Below, piece by piece: positions 17,769 through 27,189 of a stretch of 56,416 nt of DNA. The stretch's first letter is position 1, and each line of letters begins with the position of its first letter. The stretch spans positions 1 through 56,416 of the forward strand of contig ONRQ01000009.1 of the NCBI GenBank assembly GCA_900320285.1, given 5' to 3'. This DNA comes from an uncultured Eubacteriales bacterium. GTDB lineage: Bacteria; Bacillota; Clostridia; Peptostreptococcales; Anaerovoracaceae. The position numbers were made by a program, and so were the translations under genes. The notes under the pieces were generated by a model, which was not told the origin of the DNA, searched no databases, and saw nothing but the letters and a program-made list of their open reading frames with translations.

Positions 17769-20267
17769 TCAGTTCACGTCTGTGCGCGCAAGTATCGCAG
17801 CCGGTCGCCTGATCAGAGTATGCATTACAGGCAGCAGTCCGAACAGCAGATTAAACATAAATATAAGTATAAGTGACACAAGTACTGTCTGAGGCGTGCA
17901 GACGAACATATTGGATAGGTATGAAACATTCTGCAGCCGGCTTGTTACATAGTTCATCAGCAGCCATCCCGGCAGAGAAGCCATTGTGGTTATCGCAATT
18001 ATCTCCCCTGTAAACATTCTGTAGATGTCGGACTTCTTTACTCCGATGGCTCGCAGTATGCCTACCTCCTTTATGCGTGACAGGAATGACGCTCTCATCA
18101 TCAGGAACACTTCTATCAGTGAGATTATTATGATGATGGCTCCTACGATTAGGAATGCGCGTACCATCGCCAGCTGGCTCTTTCTGTATTTGGTTTTCTG
18201 ATACTTATAAAGATCTCTTGATTTTACACCGTAATTTTTCAGTGCTTCAATCGTTTGTTCCTTGTCACCGGCAGCTTTTACAGTCATGTTTTCAAGCTCT
18301 CCGATGAGACGGTATTTTATCGTATTGTTATTTACGTAGAACTTACCGTTGATTTCTTCACTTGTATAATATCCGGCAACTTTCAGCTTGTGTCCGTTGA
18401 TCTTTGTTTTGATCTCAGTTCCAAGCTTCATCGACTTTGAGTAATCGCTGTCTACAAGAACCTCATAATCATTTTCCGGCCACTTGCTTCCATCTGTCAG
18501 CTGGAGCTTTTCCTTGTAAAGACCATAATCCACCAGTTTTTTAGGATCAGGAGCAGACACGGTTACGACGTCATCATCTTCAATAGCTTCAAGACCGGCA
18601 TCTTCTCCGTACCCCTCTTCATCATCGTAATAGTCATCACTGTTGTTGTTTGCCAGCATGTTGATGAACATTGACTTTGACGCATAGATGCACGGATCTG
18701 AATTGTCTGTTATTCCGACTATGGTAAATTCAGGAAGATCCTGGAGAGTCAGATGGCGTCCCAGCAGCTCGTCAGGGGTTTTATATCCGGCATGGATCAT
18801 ATCTGTATTTTCTTCCTGAGCCCTCTTGAGAAGCAGAGCATCGAGAACGACCTCATACCTGTTCTCCGGAAGCCTTCCGTATTTTATGTCCTCTTCCTTA
18901 AGATCTTCTGCTGCACTTAACGAGCCGGTGAATACGGACCCGCCCCATGAAGTCTGCCAGTATTCATCGTATCTCATACGCATGTTGATACGTCCTGACC
19001 CCGGCATGGCATATTCTACTGTAGGATCTGACTCTATCTGCTGATAGTCATTTACCGGTATCTTCTTCTGCACAACACCGACATATGCCCTATTATCCTG
19101 AATGAATCTTTCATCAGGCATATTAAGGATTCCGGCGATATTGGAAACCGCGTAAGTGATGAACATAGCGGAGATCAGGAAACCTACCAGAAGTACCTTC
19201 TTAAGTATGTGATAATTGGCAACAGTACGGAATCCTGATGCCAGCATTGTAAAAACATTATAAACAGATGAATGCCTCAGAGGCTTTGACGAAACAAAGC
19301 GCTCAGGGTGGAACCTGCGGGCTTCAGCCTCTTCAGTTGTCAGAGCCCTGTAATGATCGTCAACAAGCTCGATACTGGAATTTTCATCCACTATCTCCAT
19401 CCGGTTGCCGGTATCGTGTGTCTGTATGAAAAGATTGCCGCGGCTGATAACGATATCAATGTTCATCTTTCCGCCGCTTTCATTGAAGACTCTGATTCGG
19501 TTATCTTCGTCGCCGAATGTACGCTGATCCTTGATGTCTTTGAGATAAATCCTGTTCTCGATCCTGTAATCAAGGCCTTCTACATTCTCATTGGTCTCAT
19601 CGGATATTACCTTTCCATCCCTCAGACGGATTATCCTGTCCGCGTAAAAATTTGCCAGGCTTTCCTCATGTGTTACCAGGATGACCAGCTTCTCACGCGA
19701 GATCGACTTGATAATATTCATAACCTCAAGAGTGTTTGCACTGTCGAGGTTTCCCGTAGGCTCATCCGCAATGATAATTGCCGGATTCTTGACTATGGCG
19801 CGGGCTATGCCTACACGCTGCCTTTCTCCTCCGGAAAGCATGTCCGCGTAACGCTTTCTGTAGCGGTACATACCGACAAGTTCGAGCGCATACTCGACCT
19901 TCTCTCTGATTTCATTCTCATCTTTGATGCCGACCATCTTCAGCACCATGGCAACGTTGTCGAAGACAGTCATTGTGTTGATGAGGTTGTAATTCTGGAA
20001 GATATATCCAATGTTGAGGTTGCGGATCCTGTCTACAGCTCCGGCAGTTCTGCCGGTGATCCTCTGCCCGTTTATAAATATTTTTCCTTTATCAGCTTTG
20101 TCCAGACCGCCGATTACGTTAAGCAGCGTTGTCTTACCGCAGCCCGAAGGTCCAAGCAGCGCAGTCAGTCCCGTTTCTCCGAATTCCAGAGAGGTGTCAT
20201 TGATGACATGGATCTGGTTGGATTTGCGTTTATAGAAATATTTATCTACATTTTGCAATGTTACCAT
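17769..20267 (-). CDS. ABC transporter, fused ATPase and FtsX/MacB-type permease (2)
   Basis: 832 residues. Residues 1-230 form a complete ATPase: Walker A GPSGCGKTT, signature LSGGERQRVGIARA, Walker B IIIADEPTGNLD and switch His in LVTHEES. A linker region of about 120 residues follows. One membrane helix sits near 355-375, then a large extracytoplasmic domain, and three C-terminal helices (VGAIIIIISLIEVFLMM; TTMASLPGWLLM; VLVSLILIFMFNLLFGLL). This is the topology of the MacB/FtsX superfamily, whose members export peptides or lipoproteins or transmit mechanical work instead of importing sugars. The start follows GGAGG at 8-nt spacing, 3 bp after the upstream gene's stop, so the two are translationally close and probably form a pair. 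Confidence 0.9.
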   Translation of the reverse strand: MVTLQNVDKYFYKRKSNQIHVINDTSLEFGETGLTALLGPSGCGKTTLLNVIGGLDKADKGKIFINGQRITGRTAGAVDRIRNLNIGYIFQNYNLINTMTVFDNVAMVLKMVGIKDENEIREKVEYALELVGMYRYRKRYADMLSGGERQRVGIARAIVKNPAIIIADEPTGNLDSANTLEVMNIIKSISREKLVILVTHEESLANFYADRIIRLRDGKVISDETNENVEGLDYRIENRIYLKDIKDQRTFGDEDNRIRVFNESGGKMNIDIVISRGNLFIQTHDTGNRMEIVDENSSIELVDDHYRALTTEEAEARRFHPERFVSSKPLRHSSVYNVFTMLASGFRTVANYHILKKVLLVGFLISAMFITYAVSNIAGILNMPDERFIQDNRAYVGVVQKKIPVNDYQQIESDPTVEYAMPGSGRINMRMRYDEYWQTSWGGSVFTGSLSAAEDLKEEDIKYGRLPENRYEVVLDALLLKRAQEENTDMIHAGYKTPDELLGRHLTLQDLPEFTIVGITDNSDPCIYASKSMFINMLANNNSDDYYDDEEGYGEDAGLEAIEDDDVVTVSAPDPKKLVDYGLYKEKLQLTDGSKWPENDYEVLVDSDYSKSMKLGTEIKTKINGHKLKVAGYYTSEEINGKFYVNNNTIKYRLIGELENMTVKAAGDKEQTIEALKNYGVKSRDLYKYQKTKYRKSQLAMVRAFLIVGAIIIIISLIEVFLMMRASFLSRIKEVGILRAIGVKKSDIYRMFTGEIIAITTMASLPGWLLMNYVTSRLQNVSYLSNMFVCTPQTVLVSLILIFMFNLLFGLLPVMHTLIRRPAAILARTDVN

Positions 20268-20270
20268 GTC

Positions 20271-22556
20271 CTATGCCTCCTCTCTGTATGTGCCCATGGC
20301 CGAGCTTTTGAAGATAGACCTCATGAAGCGGCCTGATATGAGGACTGCCATTACGAGCAATATGATCGCAAGTATTATGTAGTCTCTCATAGTCAGATAC
20401 GCGAGATGATCCATAAGTATGGCGGATTTTACAATCTCAATGCGGTTCAGATATATAAACAGAACAAACAGCGCATATGCGATCATGCAGTCAAGCACCA
20501 GTTCGACTCTCATAATGCGCCTTGCAGGTTCCTTTCCCATTCCTAGCATCCTTACGGTCGCAAAATATACTCCCCGGGATTTTAAAATAAGCCGGATAAC
20601 GAAATACGCTATAAAGAATACGGCCAGGCATACGATCACAGCTATAGGAAGCTGTATAATGCCGACTATCTCTTCGTCCATAAAGCTGTTTATATGGTCT
20701 TTGAGGACCAGTACATGGTACCCGCCTCTTTCGAGCATATCCTTCATGCCCACAGAATTTTTGGTGTCATCTACGAATACGGATACCTGGAAGTTGCCTT
20801 TTTCGTAAAGCCTTCTGAAATCCATCGTATTTATGTATATTTCGCCGTCATGATCCGCAAGATTTTTCAGACCGGTTTTTTTCTCAAATGTCTTTTCTCC
20901 GTATGTACCCATGATCATGAGCGTCAGCTCCTGATCATAGTAGAGTGCTTTGGTATGCAGCTTGACTTCATTCCCGGCTGCATATCCCTTCTTGAACAAT
21001 CCATCGTAACTGGTTGGCAGCAGGATATATCCTTCAGGTACATTTTCATTGACCACAAGACCGCCTGTTCCTACAAACAAGGTCTCTTCAGATCCGTTTA
21101 TCAGCATTGTGGTCTTGCTGTTTGATGCATACAGACCTTTCCGTACTTCCTCGATGAACGGCTTTGAAAAATAGATCATGCTGTTCTCGGTATCATCAGT
21201 CTCACTATACTCAGACTCGGTGTCGCTTTCTCTGCCTTCTCCATCTCCAAGGAAAACGATTCCGGCGACCTTAACCTTCTGCTCGTAGCCTCCGTCTGCT
21301 GCAACTGTATATGTCTTGCCGATAAGTTCTTCCGGGTTTTCTCCGAAAGTCCATCCGTCATCATAGCCGGAAAGCACAACTTCATCATCAGCCTTCGGCA
21401 TACCGCCAAGATCAGGCTCTTTATCCAGATTACCGATATCCAGAACAAAACCATAAAAAGAGAATTCATCATTTTCAATATAGACTGATGAATCGTACAT
21501 CACATCTTCACGAATAAGCTTCTCTACATGAGGGGCATTTTCGAGAGCCTCATAGTCTGCTTTTGTGAATGGACTGCGGTCCTGCTTTTCAACCACGATA
21601 CGTTTAGGGTCGTAGTTCGCAAAGAAGTTGTTCCAGCCCTCTTCTGCCACGGTATCCTTTTGCTTCTTGACTGTGACGTACTGCGCGCTTACAGCCCCTA
21701 CCACAAAGAGGAACACCAGCAGAAGAAGAAGGAATTTCGCAGGAAGATTAAAAGCATTGCGTACCCCAAGCCTCAGCTGTGTACCGTAAGGTATCTTCTC
21801 TTTCTTTGCACTGTGATCCGTTCCGGAACGCCTGTGCCTGTATGCAGAAGCTGCTGCATCCTCTCTACGGGCAAGCGCTGCTCCTGTATCTTCAACTATC
21901 TTTCCATCATGCATCTTGATGATACGTGTGGCATGGTCCCTGAACTGTTCGTAGTTATGTGTGACTACTATGACCAGCTTGTCAGAGGCAATATCCGTAA
22001 GAAGATCAACTATACCTTCAGCGGATTCACTGTCGAGATTGCCGGTAGGTTCGTCAGCAACCAGTATTTTTGTGTCCTTTGCCAGTGCACGGGCGATGGC
22101 AACACGCTGTTTCTGACCGCCGGAAAGCTTTGACACCTTGCGGTTCCTGAACTCGAAAAGTCCGACCTTTTTGATGATATCATTCACCTTCTGCCTGATC
22201 TCCGCCGGTTCACGGCCATCGATCTGCATCGCAAGAGCTATATTCTGGTAGACCGTGTAACTTGATATCAGGTTAAAGCTCTGGAAAATGCATGAAATGT
22301 ACTGCTGTCTGTAATCCTCAAAGTCGGAAGCAGTATAGTGGCTGGTTTCCTTGCCCTCTATGTACATCTCGCCTTCTTCATATGTGTCAAGACCTGAGAT
22401 GACATTGAGCAGTGTTGATTTGCCGCTGCCGGATTCTCCTGTGATCACAACAAATTCACCGGAATCCAGGTCAAGGTTTACTCTGGATATTCCGCTGGCT
22501 ATTATTCCTTTGCTGTAATAGTATTTTGATACGTTTCTAAGTTTGATCATTCCCAT
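20271..22556 (-). CDS. ABC transporter, fused ATPase and FtsX/MacB-type permease (1)
   Basis: 761 residues with the same architecture as the next gene. ATPase: Walker A GESGSGKST, LSGGQKQRVAIARA, ILVADEPTGNLD and VTHNYEQ. One helix near residue 277 (LLLLLVFLFVVGAVSAQY) precedes a large extracytoplasmic domain. Three C-terminal helices include PIAVIVCLAVFFIAYFVI and YIILAIILLVMAVLISG. First gene of the operon, start supported by GGAGG 8 nt before the ATG. With the 832-residue protein it probably makes a heterodimer. Substrate unknown; the downstream secreted protein and LacZ do not identify it. Confidence 0.9.
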   Translation of the reverse strand: MGMIKLRNVSKYYYSKGIIASGISRVNLDLDSGEFVVITGESGSGKSTLLNVISGLDTYEEGEMYIEGKETSHYTASDFEDYRQQYISCIFQSFNLISSYTVYQNIALAMQIDGREPAEIRQKVNDIIKKVGLFEFRNRKVSKLSGGQKQRVAIARALAKDTKILVADEPTGNLDSESAEGIVDLLTDIASDKLVIVVTHNYEQFRDHATRIIKMHDGKIVEDTGAALARREDAAASAYRHRRSGTDHSAKKEKIPYGTQLRLGVRNAFNLPAKFLLLLLVFLFVVGAVSAQYVTVKKQKDTVAEEGWNNFFANYDPKRIVVEKQDRSPFTKADYEALENAPHVEKLIREDVMYDSSVYIENDEFSFYGFVLDIGNLDKEPDLGGMPKADDEVVLSGYDDGWTFGENPEELIGKTYTVAADGGYEQKVKVAGIVFLGDGEGRESDTESEYSETDDTENSMIYFSKPFIEEVRKGLYASNSKTTMLINGSEETLFVGTGGLVVNENVPEGYILLPTSYDGLFKKGYAAGNEVKLHTKALYYDQELTLMIMGTYGEKTFEKKTGLKNLADHDGEIYINTMDFRRLYEKGNFQVSVFVDDTKNSVGMKDMLERGGYHVLVLKDHINSFMDEEIVGIIQLPIAVIVCLAVFFIAYFVIRLILKSRGVYFATVRMLGMGKEPARRIMRVELVLDCMIAYALFVLFIYLNRIEIVKSAILMDHLAYLTMRDYIILAIILLVMAVLISGRFMRSIFKSSAMGTYREEA

Positions 22557-22591
22557 CAGGGCAGCCTCCGTCAGCTTAATCTAACCTGCTA

Positions 22592-22620
22592 ATTGTATCA
22601 CAGACCGCCACAGGATTAAA
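22592..22620 (-). promoter_or_regulatory. Probable promoter of the ABC-transporter/lacZ operon
   Basis: Minus strand -10 TACAAT (complement of 22592-22597) preceded by TG (extended -10), with a poor -35 TTTAAT 17 bp upstream. It sits between the tal terminator and the first ABC gene. Confidence 0.55.
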
Positions 22621-22634
22621 CCGCCTTAACAAAA

Positions 22635-22661
22635 GAGACGCCCCGTCGGACGGGGCGTCTC
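22635..22661. terminator. Strong terminator downstream of tal
   Basis: Arms GAGACGCCCCG (22635-22645) and CGGGGCGTCTC (22651-22661) with a 5-nt loop; on the minus strand the hairpin is followed by TTTTG. It ends the tkt-tal operon. Confidence 0.88.
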
Positions 22662-22672
22662 ATTAATATTTT

Positions 22673-23326
22673 CTATTCTCCGAATACTGCTATGTAATCA
22701 GCCTTGAATTTTTCAATGCCGATATCTGTGAGCGGATGATCGATCATCTTCATCAGCACTCCAAACGGTACTGTTGCAATGTCTCCTCCGGCAAGAGCAC
22801 AGTCTGTGACATGCATCGGATTTCTGACGCTTGCGCATATGATCTGTGTTTCAATGCCTGCTACTGCAAATATATCAGCGATCTCTCTGATCAGGTCAGT
22901 TCCTCTTACTGAAATATCATCCAGTCTTCCGAGGAATGGTGATACATATGTTGCGCCTGCTCTTGCAGCAAGCAGTGCCTGGTTAGCCGTGAAGATCAGT
23001 GTAACATTTGTCTTAATGCCCTCTGCTGACAGAACCTTGACTGCCTTCAGGCCCTCAGCTGTCATAGGGATCTTGACTACCATGTTAGGGTGGATGGCTG
23101 CGATTTCGCGCCCCTCAGCAATCATTCCCTCAGCATCAGTAGTAGTTGCCTTGACTTCTCCGCTTATTGGCCCATCAACTATTTCTGTTATCTCTTTTAT
23201 AACTTCATTAAAGTCCCTGCCCTCTTTAGCGATAAGCGACGGATTGGTTGTTACACCGCAGATTATCCCCATGTCGTTGGCTTTTCTGATATCCTCAACC
23301 TTCGCTGTATCAATGAAAAATCTCAT
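22673..23326 (-). CDS. tal: Transaldolase (short, fructose-6-phosphate-aldolase-like subfamily)
   Basis: 217 residues, the size of the short MipB/TalC transaldolases. It moves a dihydroxyacetone unit between sugar phosphates in the non-oxidative pentose phosphate pathway. Visible are [13 protein letters not shown], the [13 protein letters not shown] loop, the Schiff-base lysine in VVKIPMT, and [25 protein letters not shown]. Start is supported by GGAGGAGTTGCA before the ATG. It follows the two transketolase halves in the same direction with a 32-bp gap, so the three form a pathway operon. Fructose-6-phosphate aldolase activity cannot be excluded on sequence alone. Confidence 0.94.
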   Translation of the reverse strand: MRFFIDTAKVEDIRKANDMGIICGVTTNPSLIAKEGRDFNEVIKEITEIVDGPISGEVKATTTDAEGMIAEGREIAAIHPNMVVKIPMTAEGLKAVKVLSAEGIKTNVTLIFTANQALLAARAGATYVSPFLGRLDDISVRGTDLIREIADIFAVAGIETQIICASVRNPMHVTDCALAGGDIATVPFGVLMKMIDHPLTDIGIEKFKADYIAVFGE

Positions 23327-23358
23327 TGCAACTCCTCCTTACTAACTATGAACGGCTG

Positions 23359-24294
23359 TTAAAGCCATGCTTTTACAGTTTCTACGATATTCTCTGCTGA
23401 AAGCCCGAAATCCTTGAGCAGATCAGCAGCAGGTCCCGAATGACCGAACTCATCATTTACCCCTATGCGACGTACCGGAGTCGGCAGTTTTTCACTGAGA
23501 AGTGAGCTTACTGCTTCACCGAGTCCTCCTATGATTGAATGCTCTTCACATGTGACGATCTTTCCGCATTCTTCAGCTGCCTTGAGAACAAGTTCTTCAT
23601 CCAGAGGCTTGATGGTGCTCAGATTGATCACTCTGGCATTGATGCCTTCGCCGCGAAGCTCTTCGCCTGCCTTGATGGCTTCACCTACCATGATTCCGGT
23701 AGCAATAATAGCTATATCGTTTCCTTCCTGGAGGACCTCGCCTTTTCCGATCTCGAATTTATAATCTTCGTCATGGAAAACAGGAACTCCGGAACGTCCG
23801 AATCTCAGATATACAGGGCCTTCGAACTCATATGCAGCCTTTACTGCAGCACGCGCCTCAACGTCATCTGCAGGGCAGATAACTGTCATTCCCGGTATGC
23901 TCCTCATCAGGGCAAAGTCTTCGCAGCACTGGTGTGATGCTCCGTCTTCACCTACCGAAATACCACCGTGTGTAGCGCCGATCTTTACGTTCAGATGAGG
24001 ATATCCGATCGAGTTGCGGACCTGTTCAAACGCTCTTCCGGCTGCGAACATGGCAAATGTGGATGCAAACGGCACCATGCCCATGGATGCTATGCCTGCA
24101 GCAACAGCCATCATGTTGCCTTCTGCAATACCGCAGTCAAAGTGTCTGTCAGGGAATTCTTTCTTAAATGTGCTCGTCTTGGTAGCGCCTGCAAGGTCAG
24201 CGTCAAGAACAACCACGTCTGCGTGCTCACGTCCCAGTTCTACAAGGGCATTGCCGTAACTTTCTCTTGTTGCGATTTTCTTGATATCTGCCAT
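23359..24294 (-). CDS. Transketolase, C-terminal subunit
   Basis: 311 residues covering the pyrimidine-binding and C-terminal domains of transketolase. It begins KKIATRESYGNALVELGREH and contains DADLAGATKTSTFKKEFPDR, FDCGIAEGNMMAVAAG with the catalytic Glu, and the C-terminal ITCEEH-like segment VTCEEHSIIGGLG. It works with the adjacent N-terminal subunit as a heterotetramer using thiamine diphosphate to transfer two-carbon ketol units. The start codon lies 1 bp beyond the stop of the N-terminal subunit gene, consistent with coupled translation. Split transketolases are common in Clostridia and archaea. Confidence 0.94.
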   Translation of the reverse strand: MADIKKIATRESYGNALVELGREHADVVVLDADLAGATKTSTFKKEFPDRHFDCGIAEGNMMAVAAGIASMGMVPFASTFAMFAAGRAFEQVRNSIGYPHLNVKIGATHGGISVGEDGASHQCCEDFALMRSIPGMTVICPADDVEARAAVKAAYEFEGPVYLRFGRSGVPVFHDEDYKFEIGKGEVLQEGNDIAIIATGIMVGEAIKAGEELRGEGINARVINLSTIKPLDEELVLKAAEECGKIVTCEEHSIIGGLGEAVSSLLSEKLPTPVRRIGVNDEFGHSGPAADLLKDFGLSAENIVETVKAWL

Positions 24295-24295
24295 A

Positions 24296-25141
24296 TTACA
24301 TCGCCTCCACTTCTTCGAGCTGCTTTCCGAGTTCTGTCATCGCCTGTTCGTACTGCTCATCGTTCGGAGCCTTGCCATGCCATCCGGCCTGGTCTTCCAT
24401 GAAGCTGACTCCCTTACCCTTGAGTGTCTTCATTATTATTGCAGTAGGCACGCCCTTTGTCTCTCTGGCAGCTTTCAGAGCAGCCTCAATCTGATCAAAG
24501 TCGTGGCCGTCAATCTCCTCTACATGCAATCCAAATGCCTTGAACTTATCAGGGATCGGATACGGATCGATTACGTCCGCGATTCTGCCATCGATCTGGA
24601 GGTCGTTGTTGTCTACGATAACGCAAAGATTGTCAAGTCCATAGTGATGAGCAAACATCATAGCTTCCCATACCTGGCCTTCTTCGATCTCGCCGTCTCC
24701 AAGCAGTGTATATACTCTAAGATCTTTGCCCTGCTTCTTTGCAGCCAGAGCCATGCCTGCTGCTGCGGAAACGCCCTGACCCAGGGATCCTGTAGACATG
24801 TCAACTCCCGGAGTTTCATTCATATTAGGATGACCCTGCAGGCGGCTTCCGATCTTTCTCAGTGTCTTTAATTCATCTACCGGGAAGAACCCTCTCTGTG
24901 CCAATACAGAATAAAGCCCAGGAGCAGTATGTCCCTTTGACAGTACGAATCTGTCTCTGTCCAGATCATCAGGTTTTTCCGGATCTACATTCATTTCTTT
25001 AAAATACAGATATGTATACATATCTGCGGCGGAAAGACTTCCGCCCGGATGTCCTGACTTGGCGGAATGAGTCCCTTCAATTATACCCATCCTCACCTTG
25101 CAGGCAAGCTTCATCAATTCCTTTTTTTCTGAGTCTGTCAT
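24296..25141 (-). CDS. Transketolase, N-terminal subunit
   Basis: 281 residues forming the thiamine-diphosphate-binding half. The signature GHPGGSLSAADMYTYLYF, RDRFVLSKGHTAPGLYS and the TPP motif LGDGEIEEGQVWEAMMFAHHYGLDN are cut across residues 30-165. It partners with the C-terminal subunit downstream. Start is supported by AAGGAGG directly upstream. First gene of the tkt-tkt-tal operon. The leader (25142-25325) is AT-rich with two GATATGATAAGG direct repeats near the gene; I see no recognised riboswitch. Confidence 0.94.
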   Translation of the reverse strand: MTDSEKKELMKLACKVRMGIIEGTHSAKSGHPGGSLSAADMYTYLYFKEMNVDPEKPDDLDRDRFVLSKGHTAPGLYSVLAQRGFFPVDELKTLRKIGSRLQGHPNMNETPGVDMSTGSLGQGVSAAAGMALAAKKQGKDLRVYTLLGDGEIEEGQVWEAMMFAHHYGLDNLCVIVDNNDLQIDGRIADVIDPYPIPDKFKAFGLHVEEIDGHDFDQIEAALKAARETKGVPTAIIMKTLKGKGVSFMEDQAGWHGKAPNDEQYEQAMTELGKQLEEVEAM

Positions 25142-25325
25142 AGTGCCTCCTTATCCGGTGATCTTATCTCCTTATCATATCCTTATCATATCTCTATGCG
25201 TTTGGCCTCTGAATTGCAGGCACACCGGAATGCATGCAAAAAGCCTATTTACACATTTATATTTTAACAATTGTGTCGTTACATTAAAATAGTTATATTT
25301 TTTAAATTATGGAGTATTTTTTGAA

Positions 25326-25358
25326 AAAGCCCCTGACCGCTGAACGATCAAGGGCTTT
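25326..25358 (-). terminator. Terminator downstream of the hydrogenase gene
   Basis: Arms AAAGCCC (25326-25332) and GGGCTTT (25352-25358), extended inward by further pairs with one mismatch, followed on the minus strand by TTTTTCAAAAAA. Confidence 0.8.
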
Positions 25359-25374
25359 ACAGTAAAACTTCATA

Positions 25375-26970
25375 TTATTTGTAAGTAAGCAGGCTGAATT
25401 TCGCTCTGTTGACAGGTTCGTAATCTTCTTCTTTGGCTTTAGCAAGCTCTTCCTGTATGCGTTCAAGATGCGGCAGGAGATCTGCGTACTGGCTGTCGAT
25501 AGCGTTTTCTACAGGGGCTTCCTTCATGGCAACGCCTACTGAGAAGGTCGCCTTATTAAGCGGCTGAAGTGTCCCTGCGCCGGCTATGCATCCGCCAGGA
25601 CACGCCATTCCTTCGAGCAGGTATCCGTTATATTCACCTGCAGCGGCCTTCTTCATCATTTTTTTGCACTCATCGAGGCCCTCTGCTTTTACTATTTTGA
25701 CTTCGCGCTCAGGATCGATACGTTTTATGTGATTGACTACAGCCTGTGCAACGCCTCCGCTTATAGCAAATCCGAAACCGTCGCTGCTGGCTCTTCTCAG
25801 AGTATCGCCTTCTTCGAGGTCCTCAAATACAACACCCTGTGCATCAAACATACCCGCGAGCTCCTCGAAAGTCAGGACAAAGTCCACATAGCTCTTGACC
25901 GTACGTCTGCTCGCCTCATTTTTCTTTGACAGGCACGGCCCGATGAAGGCTATCTTGCAGTCAGGATGCATTTTCTTTACAAGCCTTGCAGTCAGAACCA
26001 TCGGCGTCATCGCCATGGAGATGGTTTCTGCCTGTTCCGGGAATTCCGTCTTCGCCATTATCGACCATGCAGGGCAGCAGCTCGTGCACATGAACGGAAG
26101 CTCTTCCGGGACTTCCCTCAGGAAATGCTCCGCCTCTTCTATCGTACACAGATCGGCACCGATAGCTACCTCAAACACATCCTTGAACCCAAGTATACCG
26201 AAGGCAGCTCTCATTTTTTTGTCTGTAAGACCTTTACCGAACTGTCCGGCTATTGCCGGAGCTACGATGGCATAAACAGGAGTATCTGACTGTATTGCCT
26301 TTATGGTCTGATATATCTGTCCCTTGTCTACGATAGCAGCAAACGGACAGCTGTTAAGGCACATTCCGCAGGAAACGCACTTGTCCTGATTTATCATAGC
26401 GTGACCATACTCGTCCTCGCCGATCGCTCCCAGGCCGCATGCGGCTACACAAGGTCTCTCCTGTTTGATTATTGCATTGTACTGGCATGCCTTCATGCAC
26501 ATTCCGCATTTAATGCATTTTTCAGTATCTATAACATTGCGGCGCAGATCCCTGTCATAAGATATGCACTTTTTAGGACAGACCTCCTTGCATGGATGCT
26601 CAAGACAATTCTGGCATCCGTCTGTGATATACACCCTTTTCTCCGGACAGCTATGGCACGCGAATCTGATGATGTCTATAAGCGGCGGTTCATAGTACTT
26701 CTCTTCGATCATGCTTTCGTCGACACCCTTCGATGTCGGCGTATGTTCGTTGACCGGCCTTATTGCCATTCCCATTGCGACTCTGATACGTTCTCCAATG
26801 ATAGCTCTTTCGAGGAACATTGAAGGTCTGTACGGATCATTTTCTACATCTACCATCTTGTACGGGAGCTCATCGAGCTCCTCAGGGCCCCATCCTTCAT
26901 AGGCAAACCTCGCGACTTCAGTAAACACTTTGTGACGTATACGGCTTTTTTCTGTAATTACGCCTTTCAT
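25375..26970 (-). CDS. [FeFe] hydrogenase, monomeric, group-B type
   Basis: 531 residues. The N-terminal part is rich in Cys; two classical 4Fe-4S ferredoxin clusters (CIKCGMCMKAC and CVSCGMCLNSC) lie around residues 155-215, preceded by extra Cys motifs (CHSCP, CQNCLEHPC). The H-cluster domain has all three signatures: L1 TSCCPAW (about 298), L2 IGPCLSKKNEA (about 345) and L3 LEGMACPGGCIAGAG (about 453). The L2 wording IGPC rather than MPC is a group-B feature. It should couple ferredoxin oxidation to H2 formation, or sense or take up H2; group-B roles are poorly established. No maturation or diaphorase genes lie nearby. Monocistronic. Confidence 0.9.
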   Translation of the reverse strand: MKGVITEKSRIRHKVFTEVARFAYEGWGPEELDELPYKMVDVENDPYRPSMFLERAIIGERIRVAMGMAIRPVNEHTPTSKGVDESMIEEKYYEPPLIDIIRFACHSCPEKRVYITDGCQNCLEHPCKEVCPKKCISYDRDLRRNVIDTEKCIKCGMCMKACQYNAIIKQERPCVAACGLGAIGEDEYGHAMINQDKCVSCGMCLNSCPFAAIVDKGQIYQTIKAIQSDTPVYAIVAPAIAGQFGKGLTDKKMRAAFGILGFKDVFEVAIGADLCTIEEAEHFLREVPEELPFMCTSCCPAWSIMAKTEFPEQAETISMAMTPMVLTARLVKKMHPDCKIAFIGPCLSKKNEASRRTVKSYVDFVLTFEELAGMFDAQGVVFEDLEEGDTLRRASSDGFGFAISGGVAQAVVNHIKRIDPEREVKIVKAEGLDECKKMMKKAAAGEYNGYLLEGMACPGGCIAGAGTLQPLNKATFSVGVAMKEAPVENAIDSQYADLLPHLERIQEELAKAKEEDYEPVNRAKFSLLTYK

Positions 26971-27077
26971 ACTTTATTGACCCCCTTCTCTTCAAAATCT
27001 CTGAACTATCCACTAAACGCTGCTTTGTTTTAAAGCTGTTTTTTGCCATCTTTTTTATGAATATCCTACTGATACTA

Positions 27078-27106
27078 ATGATACCATAAAGAAGCTAATG
27101 TTTAAA
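27078..27106 (-). promoter_or_regulatory. Probable hydrogenase gene promoter
   Basis: Minus strand TTTAAA (complement of 27101-27106), 17 bp, TATCAT (complement of 27078-27083), with a TG one base upstream of the -10. The leader is about 100 nt. Confidence 0.5.
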
Positions 27107-27118
27107 AAATATCAGGTA

Positions 27119-27147
27119 TTGAAAGCGGCTTTTCTTTGTGATAGCCT
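27119..27147 (+). promoter_or_regulatory. Possible promoter of the thrE-like pair
   Basis: TTGAAA at 27119-27124 and a weak TAGCCT at 27142-27147, 17 bp apart, about 45 bp before the GTG start. The poor -10 lowers confidence. Confidence 0.35.
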
Positions 27148-27189
27148 ATCTGCCGTTCAATCCTTATGTTTTTGGAGAGGGAGATCGTT

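Noticed and set aside
25142-25325. Riboswitch upstream of the transketolase operon
   Set aside because: Direct GATATGATAAGG repeats are present, but no known aptamer core or terminator/antiterminator pair was seen.
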